Assembly: GCA_937923585.1 (NCBI GenBank)
Contig: CALDSM010000505.1
Span: 1 to 14,941 of the forward strand
Source of the DNA: an uncultured bacterium
GTDB lineage: Bacteria > Hydrogenedentota > Hydrogenedentia > Hydrogenedentales > CAITNO01
DNA: 14,941 bases
Reading direction: 5' to 3'
In this document: positions 1 through 6,014 of the stretch, piece by piece
Position numbering within the stretch: position 1 is the stretch's first letter
Layout of the letters: each line of letters begins with the position of its first letter
Translations under genes and position numbers: made by a program
The notes under the pieces: model-generated
Seen by the model: only the letters and a program-made list of their open reading frames with translations
What the model was told of the DNA's origin: nothing
Databases searched by the model: none

Positions 1-533
1 GCAAATGCGGACCCCTTCTTTTCCCAGTGGACCAGGTCGCGGGAAGTGGCGACGAGGAGGCGGGCGAGTTTGCCGTCGAACGCCGTGTAGGTCATGACGT
101 ACTCACCATCTTCAGAAAGGACCACCCGCGGGTCCTGGCAGCCGCCGGGCCACTCGTACTTCTTGCACGCGTCCTCGGCGGGATAGAGTATGGGTTCCGA
201 CCGTCGGGTGAAACGGCGGCCGTCCTCGCTGACCGCGAGGCCGATGCGGCTCGTGCCCCAACTGTCGCCCCGCGACCGGTCCTCGGCGCGGTAGAGCAGG
301 TATGCCTTGCCGGCCTTCACCACGGCCGCCGCGAAAAGCAGGTCCTTGTCCTCCCAGTGCACCGACTCCCCGCGGATCGGGCACGGAAACGCGCTTTCCG
401 CAATCGGGCCAAGACGATCCGCGCCGTCATCGCGCACGAAAGGCCCCAGTTCCCAATGCTTCAGTGCGGTGGAATCATCGGCTGCCGCGGCCACGGCTAG
501 GACCCCGCATAGCATCATGAGGATTCTTCCCAT
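1..533 (-). CDS. GH130-like glycosidase/phosphorylase, secreted, 3'-truncated by the window edge
   Basis: The minus strand is open from an ATG at 533 to the left edge (177 codons), so the C-terminus is missing. Translation gives a short signal peptide (about residues 1-18, hydrophobic, ending AVAAAA before DDS). The beta-propeller features that follow resemble GH130 (beta-mannoside phosphorylases and mannosidases): YRAEDRS, a SRIGLAVSEDG strand, EPILYP, GGCQDPRVV, YVMTYTAFDG and LVATSRDLVHWEK. In GH130 the catalytic Asp lies in the motif usually written EDPR; here Asp and Arg are kept but the preceding Glu is Gln. The export signal argues for a periplasmic or secreted hydrolase rather than a cytoplasmic phosphorylase, which is an inference. 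The ATG follows an AGGGG-type ribosome site and lies 8 nt after the GH172 stop, so the two are almost certainly co-transcribed. A GH43/GH32-like propeller is the main alternative. Confidence 0.8.
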   Translation of the reverse strand, partial: MGRILMMLCGVLAVAAAADDSTALKHWELGPFVRDDGADRLGPIAESAFPCPIRGESVHWEDKDLLFAAAVVKAGKAYLLYRAEDRSRGDSWGTSRIGLAVSEDGRRFTRRSEPILYPAEDACKKYEWPGGCQDPRVVLSEDGEYVMTYTAFDGKLARLLVATSRDLVHWEKKGSAF

Positions 534-541
534 AACGCCCC

Positions 542-1708
542 TCACTTCTTTGCCGGAACCGGTGCGCGGTCGGCCGCAGTGGGCAGCGCAGGGAAGGGCG
601 CGTGCGGTTCGGCCTGGTACCAGTAGGCGACCGAGGCAATGTCATCCGCGAGCTTCTTGTACTTGCCGTCTTTGCCCCAGCCGAGCGCCTGTATGGTCAC
701 GCGCAGATTGTCGTCGTAGCAGACCGGGTCCTGAATGTGCCAGCGGTACAGGCTCCAGAAATTGGGCGGATCTCCGTTCTCCCTGGCAGGCAGCACGGTG
801 CCGACGTAAGCCGTGGTATAGGGCTCGGCAAAACCATAACTTCCGCAGAAATAGTCCTCGGTGCCGGTGCCGCATATCGTCGGGAACTCCGTGTCGCCGT
901 CCATGTGGAACTTGATTTCCCCCTCGCCGAACCAGCCCTTCTCAAACTGCGTCCAGGCAAGGAAGGTGCCCGCATACCGTCCTTTCCCCTTGACACCGTC
1001 GAGTATCACATAGGGGTTAACCTTGTCCGTCCTTGCGCGCCGCCATTGCGCATGGAAACGGGCGGCGTTGTCCGGCACGGGCGTTTCGGCGTAGGTGATC
1101 TGGTAGGCCAGCAGGGTCAGGTCCTTGTCGGACTCGTTGGTGAACGTGACCCTGGCGTGCCTGCGGAACGGCATGGGCCAGTAGCAGTTGAGCGCATTCT
1201 GCGGGTTGACCACCACGGCCAGCGAGTTTACCCGGGCGATCCGCCCGTGCCCTACTGCAAAGAAGTCCGCCGCGGGCACCTCGATGGACGGCGTTTCCTC
1301 GCCGTCCCAGTAGAAGCGCAGTACCTGCGAGCGGTTCCACACTTCCGCGGCCATCCAAATATGCTGGATGGTGCCGGGGCCTTCCACATCCATCAGCGTG
1401 GCCGTCTCGCCCGCATTCACCCGCAGGAACGGGCGCACCTTCCAGCCCTGGCCAAGGTCATCGGCGGCCCGGGCCGATGCGGCGGGTTTGGGCTCCTTGG
1501 GATGCGGCACGGCCATGCCGCCTTTGCCCTTTTCTCCGGTGGGATTTTCGGCGCACACGGAACGCGTTCTCGAGGCGTCTAGCAGCGGAAGCGTGTTGAG
1601 TCCGCCGAACAGGCCGGGCGCGGGGACGGGCGGCTGTGCATGGCCGGGAAAAACACACGTGATAAGCAGCGCGGCCAGCACGACGGTGGAAAGAAAAGAC
1701 TTGAACAT
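542..1708 (-). CDS. GH172 (DUF2961) family protein, secreted
   Basis: A 388-residue protein with a signal peptide (about 1-24, cleavage near GHA-QPP). It matches the DUF2961 family, now GH172, whose studied members are alpha-D-fructofuranosidases/difructose-anhydride enzymes and D-arabinofuranosidases. Visible family motifs are GPGTIQHIWMA (110-120), RFYWDGE with EVPAADFF (131-150), GEGEIKFHMDGD (261-272) and GTGTEDYFCGSYGF (280-293). The acidic residues of the last two motifs (Glu262/264, Glu284, Asp285) are the likely catalytic cluster. The start is well supported by GGAGG 7 nt upstream of the ATG. It lies downstream of the aldolase (87-nt gap) and is tightly coupled to the GH130-like gene, which suggests breakdown of an exotic furanose- or mannose-containing glycan. 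The substrate cannot be read from sequence. Residues about 45-90 are low-complexity, rich in Lys, Pro and Ala, and probably a linker. Confidence 0.9.
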   Translation of the reverse strand: MFKSFLSTVVLAALLITCVFPGHAQPPVPAPGLFGGLNTLPLLDASRTRSVCAENPTGEKGKGGMAVPHPKEPKPAASARAADDLGQGWKVRPFLRVNAGETATLMDVEGPGTIQHIWMAAEVWNRSQVLRFYWDGEETPSIEVPAADFFAVGHGRIARVNSLAVVVNPQNALNCYWPMPFRRHARVTFTNESDKDLTLLAYQITYAETPVPDNAARFHAQWRRARTDKVNPYVILDGVKGKGRYAGTFLAWTQFEKGWFGEGEIKFHMDGDTEFPTICGTGTEDYFCGSYGFAEPYTTAYVGTVLPARENGDPPNFWSLYRWHIQDPVCYDDNLRVTIQALGWGKDGKYKKLADDIASVAYWYQAEPHAPFPALPTAADRAPVPAKK

Positions 1709-1766
1709 AGCCGTTCCTCCAAGAGTTTGTGCAACTACCGTGAGCGCGATGCGAGGCCCAACATTT

Positions 1767-1789
1767 CCCGTTCCCCAGTGGGGCTCGGG
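1767..1789. other. Short hairpin in the aldolase-GH172 spacer
   Basis: CCCG-tt-CCCC-agt-GGGG-ct-CGGG can fold into an 8-bp stem with a 2x2 internal loop, 6 nt after the aldolase stop codon on the minus strand. No U-tract follows, so it is not a convincing intrinsic terminator; it may stabilise or process the mRNA between the two genes. The rest of the 87-nt spacer holds only the GH172 ribosome site. Confidence 0.3.
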
Positions 1790-1795
1790 ACAAGT

Positions 1796-2449
1796 CTATT
1801 TCTTCTCCCACTGCTTCGAGTACTTGCGGATGAAGAACTGGTGCATCATCCAGGCTTCGAACTTGCCCAGTTCCTTGGCGCCGCCGAGGAACTCTGCCTC
1901 AATGTAGGCCTTGCAGCCCTTTTCCAGCACCTGGCAGCAGAGCAGCGCCTCGTCGAGCGTGCGGCCCAGGCAGATCGCGCCGTGGTTCGCCATAATCGCG
2001 GCCATGCGGCCCTTGAGCGCCTGCATGGTCTTGCGCACGATCTTCTTGGTGCTGGGCAGCGCATAGTCGGCCACGCGCACGCCCGGACCGATCATCTGGG
2101 CAATGTCGTCGAGGATGGGCGGCAGTTCACGGCGTGCCGCGGCCATGGTGGAGGCATGCGGCGAATGCACATGGATGACGGCGTTGATGTCGGCCCGCTC
2201 CCGCAGCACCGCCAAGTGCAGCCCCTGCTCGCTCGACGGCTTCGGCCCTTCCCATTCGCCGGTCGCGATGTCCACAACGGGCAGGTCTTCCAGCGTGAGC
2301 TTGGCATAGTCGGCGCCGCTGGGCGTGATGACCATCTTGTCGCCGACCCGCACACTGATGTTGCCCCAGGTGCCGATGACCAGCCCCGTTTCCACCAGTT
2401 TCACGCCCATGGTCAGCACGGCCTTGCGGGCGGTTTCGATGTCGTTCAT
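1796..2449 (-). CDS. Class II aldolase/adducin family protein (L-fuculose-phosphate aldolase-like)
   Basis: A 217-residue cytosolic protein of the zinc-dependent class II aldolase family, which cleaves sugar phosphates to dihydroxyacetone phosphate or glycolaldehyde phosphate plus an aldehyde. Family residues align almost one-to-one with E. coli FucA (about 215 aa): GNISVR (30-34), TPSGADY (42-48), catalytic Glu74 in PSSEQ, zinc ligands His93 and His95 in HVHSPH, and His156 in MANHGA. I chose the ATG at 2449 because AAGGAA sits 8 nt upstream. A longer frame reaching 2512 would run into the 9-bp repeat array and adds non-homologous residues. It lies between the aminotransferase and the glycosidases, so it probably acts on a sugar phosphate or a related hydroxy/amino intermediate of the same pathway. 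The substrate is undetermined; fuculose-1-P, rhamnulose-1-P and ribulose-5-P relatives share these motifs. Confidence 0.88.
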   Translation of the reverse strand: MNDIETARKAVLTMGVKLVETGLVIGTWGNISVRVGDKMVITPSGADYAKLTLEDLPVVDIATGEWEGPKPSSEQGLHLAVLRERADINAVIHVHSPHASTMAAARRELPPILDDIAQMIGPGVRVADYALPSTKKIVRKTMQALKGRMAAIMANHGAICLGRTLDEALLCCQVLEKGCKAYIEAEFLGGAKELGKFEAWMMHQFFIRKYSKQWEKK

Positions 2450-2483
2450 GAGTTCGTTTCCTTTTTCGGAACCCGAATAACGC

Positions 2484-2608
2484 AAGGGATCTAAGGGACG
2501 CCAGGGACTCAAGGGACGGAAGAGGCAATGGCAGAATTAACCGGTTCTCGAACTTGCTCCTTGTGCATCGAGTCCCTTTCGTCCCTTTGGTCTCTTTTGT
2601 CCCTTCCA
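2484..2608. repeat. Inverted pair of 4 x 9-bp tandem repeats
   Basis: The left arm has GGGA at 2486, 2495, 2504 and 2513, exactly 9 bp apart, with unit AAGGGACNN. The right arm has TCCC/TCTC at 2573, 2582, 2591 and 2600, again exactly 9 bp apart, with unit GTCCCTTNN. The arms are reverse complements at about 7 of 9 positions per unit and flank a 50-60 nt centre containing the palindrome AACCGGTT (2539-2546). The array fills most of the 166-nt gap between the aminotransferase stop and the aldolase start. In RNA it would form a long imperfect hairpin. Confidence 0.85.
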
Positions 2609-2615
2609 GTTCTGT

Positions 2616-4076
2616 CTATTTCCTTAGCAGCGACGCATCGGCTTTGGACAGCACCCGTTCAAAGCGTGCCAGTGCGTCGTCAATCACGACGTCCGTGTCG
2701 GCCATGCTCGTGTAAAGCCTGCTTCCGGCGAGCGTGATCAGCCCCTCGGCGGCGTAGGCCGCGCCGTATTCCTCCATGCAGTGCTTGCGCGCCTTGATTT
2801 CTTTCAGCACGCGCAGGATGTGCAGGTATTCGAGCCTGATGAACATGGCCGCCACCGTTTCGAGATGGCAGATGGAACCCTGGTTGTAGGCGACGAAGGG
2901 CATGCCCAGTTTCTTGATGATGTTCTGGAGCCCCTTAGTGAGCCTGTCCCCGGCCTGTCCGGCCTTGGCGCAGGCGTCTGTCCGCGCGATTTCCTGTATG
3001 GCGAAGTAGCCCGCCGCCGAACTCAGCGGGTTGGCCGCGAGCGTGCCGCCCACGTAGGCCCGCTTTTTGCCGCTTTCGAGACCCGCTGCCATGAGCAGGA
3101 TGAGGTCGCGCCGCCCGCCCACGCCGCCCGCCGACGGATAGCCGCCCGCCACCACCTTGCCGAAAATGGTCAGGTCGGGCCGCACGCCGAAATAGCCCTG
3201 CGCGCCCCCCAGCCCGATGCGGAACCCCGTGACCACTTCGTCGAAGATTAGCAGCGCGCCGTACTTGTCGCAGAGCGCGCGCACACCGGCATTGTGGTCC
3301 CTGTCCACCGGGCGGGTGCCGCTTTCCGGGCCGACCGGCTCGACAATCACCGCCGCCGTGCCCCCGCGCAGCCGGTTCCAGAACAGCACCCGCTCCAGCG
3401 ATTCGAGGTTGTTCGGCGCGGCCTCGTGCGTGTACTTCACGCAGGCGCGCGGGATGCCGTGCGCCTCGAAACGGCCGCTCTTGGGCAGTTTCAGACTGTA
3501 GACCATCTGGTCCGACCAGCCGTGGTAGGCGCCGCCCATCTTGATGATGCGCTTGCGCTTCGTGGCCAGCCGCGCCACGCGGATCGCCGCCATCACCGAC
3601 TCCGTGCCGCTGCCCAGCATGCGGAACATTTCCACCGCGGGCATGTGCCGGTTAATCTCCTGTGCAATCTTCAGTTCGAACTCATGGAACAGCCCCGTCA
3701 CCGGCCCGGATTTCCGCAGCAGCTCAATCACCGGCTCCAGCACCGCCGGCGGATTCGATCCCAGCACCGTCGGCCCGCCCGCCTGCAGAAAATCAATGTA
3801 CTGGTTCCCGTCAATGTCGTACAGGTACGGGCCTTCGGCCCGGTCTATCACCAGCGGGAAGGGATAGTTGAAAGAAAGGTTGTGCTGCACGCCGCCGGGG
3901 ATGAACTGTTTCGCTTCCTCAATCATCGCTTTTGACTTGGGGCACTTTTCATCCAACTGCCGCAGGTACGCCGTCATCGCGTCCCGCCGCAACGAAATTG
4001 GCGGATGCTTCATCAACGCGTCAATGCTGCTGCAAACGGCCCGGGCGTCCGGGTATTCCGAAATGGCGTGGGACAT
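2616..4076 (-). CDS. Class III PLP aminotransferase, glutamate-1-semialdehyde 2,1-aminomutase-like
   Basis: A 486-residue fold-type I PLP enzyme. Motifs are the GSGTES phosphate loop (155-160), GAYHGWSD (182-189), EPVGPESG (246-253), DEVVTGFRIG (279-288) and the Schiff-base lysine Lys307 in TIFGKVVAGGYP. GSA aminomutase itself is about 430 residues. This protein has roughly 55 extra N-terminal residues and an extra helical stretch around 410-440, so it is more likely a catabolic or biosynthetic relative than HemL. No haem gene is nearby. The ATG at 4076 has AAGGAAG about 7 nt upstream. An in-frame ATG at 4145 lies upstream of the predicted transcription start and is rejected. First gene of the leftward cluster with a FucA-like aldolase, which suggests an amino-sugar or amino-acid aldol pathway; the substrate is unknown. 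Confidence 0.88.
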   Translation of the reverse strand: MSHAISEYPDARAVCSSIDALMKHPPISLRRDAMTAYLRQLDEKCPKSKAMIEEAKQFIPGGVQHNLSFNYPFPLVIDRAEGPYLYDIDGNQYIDFLQAGGPTVLGSNPPAVLEPVIELLRKSGPVTGLFHEFELKIAQEINRHMPAVEMFRMLGSGTESVMAAIRVARLATKRKRIIKMGGAYHGWSDQMVYSLKLPKSGRFEAHGIPRACVKYTHEAAPNNLESLERVLFWNRLRGGTAAVIVEPVGPESGTRPVDRDHNAGVRALCDKYGALLIFDEVVTGFRIGLGGAQGYFGVRPDLTIFGKVVAGGYPSAGGVGGRRDLILLMAAGLESGKKRAYVGGTLAANPLSSAAGYFAIQEIARTDACAKAGQAGDRLTKGLQNIIKKLGMPFVAYNQGSICHLETVAAMFIRLEYLHILRVLKEIKARKHCMEEYGAAYAAEGLITLAGSRLYTSMADTDVVIDDALARFERVLSKADASLLRK

Positions 4077-4133
4077 GGGATGACTTCCTTGTTTCAGGGC
4101 GATGGCAGAATATGAAGTCCCGACAGAGTGGAG

Positions 4134-4162
4134 AATATACGACAATTGGAGGGATTCCGCAA
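4134..4162 (-). promoter_or_regulatory. Sigma70-type promoter for the aminotransferase cluster
   Basis: On the minus strand, TTGCGG (4157-4162), a 17-bp spacer and TATATT (4134-4139). Predicted start near 4127 leaves a leader of about 50 nt before the ATG at 4076. This placement also rules out the upstream in-frame ATG at 4145. Confidence 0.6.
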
Positions 4163-4180
4163 AGCCCTTCGGGGGCTTTG
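4160..4180. promoter_or_regulatory. Perfect 8-bp dyad between the divergent promoters
   Basis: CAAAGCCC (4160-4167), TTCGG, GGGCTTTG (4173-4180). It overlaps the -35 box of the leftward promoter and ends 8 bp before the -35 box of the pyr promoter, so it should lie outside both transcripts. It could be an operator for a dimeric regulator. It also resembles a UUCG-loop terminator, but there is no good T-tract on either side and no plus-strand gene upstream to terminate. Confidence 0.45.
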
Positions 4181-4188
4181 TCTGTGAT

Positions 4189-4218
4189 TTGACACGCCTT
4201 GCCCCGTTTGCCTATAGT
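4189..4218 (+). promoter_or_regulatory. Sigma70-type promoter of the pyr operon
   Basis: TTGACA (4189-4194), an 18-bp spacer and TATAGT (4213-4218): near-consensus boxes. The predicted transcription start is about 4225, giving a leader of roughly 115 nt before pyrR, as expected for an attenuated pyrimidine operon. Confidence 0.8.
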
Positions 4219-4224
4219 TGCATA

Positions 4225-4340
4225 AAGACGTTTAACGAGGAGCGGCAGCGGCTTATGGCCACGGCACGAACGTCACCAACCGGCGATACACGCCTTCTCA
4301 CGGCGGGTGAGAAGGCGTTTTTTTTGCCCGGAGCAACGCC
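4225..4340 (+). promoter_or_regulatory. pyr leader with attenuator
   Basis: The leader can be folded in mutually exclusive ways. (1) The terminator hairpin 4290-4318. (2) A possible antiterminator pairing TCACC 4273-4277 with GGTGA 4306-4310 and CCG 4280-4282 with CGG 4301-4303, which disrupts the terminator. (3) An upstream stem GACGTT 4227-4232 with AACGTC 4269-4274 that overlaps the antiterminator's 5' strand and could act as anti-antiterminator. PyrR is known to stabilise such an RNA hairpin when UMP/UTP is high. I do not see a clear match to the Bacillus PyrR-binding loop consensus, so the PyrR-RNA contact is inferred from gene order and the terminator. A UTP-sensitive, translation-coupled mechanism is an alternative. 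Confidence 0.6.
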
Positions 4341-4344
4341 ATGA
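4255..4344 (+). CDS. Possible pyr leader peptide overlapping the pyrR start
   Basis: A 29-codon ORF starts with ATG at 4255, preceded by GAGGAG (4237-4242, spacing 12 nt, a little long). It runs through the whole terminator hairpin and its T-tract, and ends at TGA 4342-4344, overlapping the pyrR start as ATGA. In the E. coli pyrBI operon a leader peptide translated through the attenuator couples UTP level to readthrough. The layout here would allow the same, plus translational coupling to pyrR. The peptide has no recognisable domain. It may be fortuitous in GC-rich DNA. Confidence 0.35.
   Translation: MATARTSPTGDTRLLTAGEKAFFLPGATP
4290..4325 (+). terminator. pyrR: Intrinsic terminator (attenuator) upstream of pyrR
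   Basis: Perfect 12-bp stem ACGCCTTCTCAC (4290-4301) / GTGAGAAGGCGT (4307-4318), 5-nt loop GGCGG, then eight consecutive T (4318-4325). It lies 15 nt before the pyrR ATG and downstream of the promoter, so it must be conditional. Confidence 0.85.
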
Positions 4345-4934
4345 CACCGGATATTCGCAGCGGGATTGAGAGCACCGTCGTCATGGACCGCCAGGCCATG
4401 GCGGCCACGATACGCAGCATGGCGCTGGCCATCGCCAACGGCAACCCCAACATTGAGGGGCTGGTTATCCTGGGCATTCTCCGGCGCGGACGGCCGCTGG
4501 CCGACCGCATCGCCCGGCTCATCGGCGAGTACACCGGCGTCACGCCGCCGGTCGGCTCTCTGGCCACCACGCTCTACCGCGACGACGTGCGCTCCGGCGC
4601 GGCGGTGCCGGTCCACAAGGGTGACACCCACTTCGCCTTTCCCATAGACGGACGCACGGTGCTGCTGGTGGACGACGTGCTCGCCGCCGGCCGCACCATC
4701 CGCGCCGCGCTCGACGAGGTCATGGACTACGGCCGCCCCAAGCGCATTCAACTGGCCTGCCTGGTGGACCGGGGCGGGCGCGAACTGCCCATCCAGGCCG
4801 ACTACCTCGGCTATGAAATCGGTACCGGCCCGGGCGAGTGGATTTTTGCCAGGCTGGAGGAAATTGACGGCGAGGACGCGGTGCTCCTGCAGCGCAACGT
4901 TGAACCGGAACCGTCCGAACAGGAAGGAGCGTAG
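4341..4934 (+). CDS. pyrR: Bifunctional pyrimidine operon regulator / uracil phosphoribosyltransferase PyrR
   Basis: A 197-residue PRTase-fold protein, slightly longer than the usual 180. The 13-residue PRPP-binding motif is intact in TVLLVDDVLAAGRT (106-119). LGILRRGRPLADRIA (44-58), STVVMDRQ near the N-terminus and CLVDRGGRELPIQADYLG further on are typical of PyrR. Family members bind pyr leader mRNA in response to UMP/UTP and often have weak uracil phosphoribosyltransferase activity. The ATG at 4341 follows CGGAG by 7 nt and lies just after an intrinsic terminator, the classic autoregulated arrangement. pyrB starts 6 nt after the stop, with its ribosome site inside the end of pyrR, so the two are translationally close. 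The identification is secure; the RNA-binding mode is inferred. Confidence 0.95.
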   Translation: MTPDIRSGIESTVVMDRQAMAATIRSMALAIANGNPNIEGLVILGILRRGRPLADRIARLIGEYTGVTPPVGSLATTLYRDDVRSGAAVPVHKGDTHFAFPIDGRTVLLVDDVLAAGRTIRAALDEVMDYGRPKRIQLACLVDRGGRELPIQADYLGYEIGTGPGEWIFARLEEIDGEDAVLLQRNVEPEPSEQEGA

Positions 4935-4940
4935 CAGGCC

Positions 4941-5924
4941 ATGGCGGAAGCAACCCGCGCCGTCTGGACGCGCAAGGACCTTATCGGCATCGCCGGACTG
5001 TCCCGGCAGGAAATAGAAATGGTGCTCGACACGGCGCCGCAGTTTGTGGCCGTCTCGCAGCGCAGCGGCATCAAGAAGGTGCCGCTTCTTCAGGGCCGTC
5101 TTGTGGTGAATTGGTTCCACGAGCCGAGCACGCGCACCCGCAGCTCCTTTGAACTCGCCGCCAAGCGGCTCAGCGCGGACACGCTGGCCATTGCCGCGTC
5201 GTCCTCCAGTTCCGTGAAGGGCGAAACGCTCCACGACACGCTGGCCAACATCGAGGCCATGCGCGCCGACATCATCGTCATCCGCCACAGTTGCGCGGGC
5301 GCGCCGCACCTTTTGGCCGCGGGCCATGCGTCGCACATCATCAACGCCGGCGACGGCCGCCACGAGCACCCGACCCAGGCGCTGCTGGACACGTTTACGA
5401 TGCGCGAGAACCTGCGCCGCCGCACCGGCAACCCCGAGGCCACGCTGGACGGGCTGCGCGTTGCCATCATCGGCGACATCGAGCACAGCCGCGTCGCGCG
5501 CAGCAACATCCAGGCGCTGAACATGCTGGGCGCCCAGGTGACGCTGTGCGGCCCGGCCACGCTGGTGCCGCGCGACATCACCGCCATGGGCGTGCGCGTC
5601 ACCACAAGCCTGAAAGAGGCGCTTGAGGACACCGACGTGGTCTACTCGCTGCGCATCCAGCTGGAGCGCCAGGCCAAGGCGCTCTTTCCGAGCCTGCGCG
5701 AGTACATAAAGCTGTTCCGCATAGACGCCGATTCGCTGCGTTATGCGCCCGATCATGCCATCGTCATGCATCCCGGCCCGATCAACCGCGATTTGGAACT
5801 GTCCACCGAGGTTGCCGACGGGCCGCGCAGCGTGATACTCCAGCAGGTGACCAACGGCGTTGCCGTGCGCATGGCCGTCATGCACCTGCTGGCCAACAGC
5901 GGCGCCGGCCGCACCGCACAATAA
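4941..5924 (+). CDS. pyrB: Aspartate carbamoyltransferase catalytic subunit
   Basis: A 327-residue cytosolic enzyme condensing carbamoyl phosphate with aspartate, the committed step of pyrimidine synthesis. Motifs: STRTRSSF (63-70, carbamoyl-phosphate loop), the mobile-loop lysine Lys93 in SSVKGETLHDT, RHSCAGAPHLL (115-125), HPTQALLDTFT (143-153), DVVYSLRIQLER (232-243) and HPGPINRDLE (277-286). No regulatory PyrI gene lies in the window. The arrangement with an adjacent class I dihydroorotase is that of organisms where ATCase and PyrC or a PyrC-like protein associate (Aquifex and Pseudomonas types), so a PyrB-PyrC complex is plausible, by inference. The start ATG lies 6 nt after pyrR, with AAGGAGC about 11 nt upstream. 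A 90-nt spacer occupied by an inverted repeat separates it from pyrC. Confidence 0.96.
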   Translation: MAEATRAVWTRKDLIGIAGLSRQEIEMVLDTAPQFVAVSQRSGIKKVPLLQGRLVVNWFHEPSTRTRSSFELAAKRLSADTLAIAASSSSSVKGETLHDTLANIEAMRADIIVIRHSCAGAPHLLAAGHASHIINAGDGRHEHPTQALLDTFTMRENLRRRTGNPEATLDGLRVAIIGDIEHSRVARSNIQALNMLGAQVTLCGPATLVPRDITAMGVRVTTSLKEALEDTDVVYSLRIQLERQAKALFPSLREYIKLFRIDADSLRYAPDHAIVMHPGPINRDLELSTEVADGPRSVILQQVTNGVAVRMAVMHLLANSGAGRTAQ

Positions 5925-5938
5925 TGAGACCTTCAGCA

Positions 5939-6002
5939 GAAAAACAGGGACAGACCCGTCTGCGCGCCTTTGGCGCTTCGCTTGGGTCAGTCCCTGTTTT
6001 TC
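5939..6002. repeat. 64-nt inverted repeat in the pyrB-pyrC spacer
   Basis: Arms 5939-5957 (GAAAAACAGGGACAGACCC) and 5984-6002 pair over 19 positions with one mismatch. The loop holds a 5-bp stem GCGCC-TTT-GGCGC (5964-5976). A-rich and T-rich arm ends make it resemble a bidirectional terminator, yet it sits inside an operon. The right arm ends one nt before the pyrC ribosome site GGGAG. It may be a small dispersed repeat (REP/MITE-like) inserted in the operon, or an RNA element tuning pyrC expression. Confidence 0.85.
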
Positions 6003-6014
6003 GGGAGCCGCGTC

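Noticed and set aside
2450..2512. Longer aldolase start at 2512
   Set aside because: It would translate the 9-bp repeat array; the ATG at 2449 has AAGGAA 8 nt upstream and matches FucA length.
4077..4145. N-terminal extension of the aminotransferase to an ATG at 4145
   Set aside because: The extension overlaps the predicted -10 box and spacer and lies upstream of the predicted transcript start; the ATG at 4076 has a good ribosome site.
4225..4289. A Bacillus-type PyrR-binding loop in the pyr leader
   Set aside because: I looked for the conserved UCC/GAGAGG-type loop and found only a loose GAGGAG, which could equally be a ribosome site; I do not claim a specific PyrR box.
5970..6014. Upstream ATG giving a 438-residue PyrC
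   Set aside because: It lies in the loop of the inverted repeat, has no ribosome site and adds residues without homology; the ATG at 6015 has GGGAG at 7 nt.
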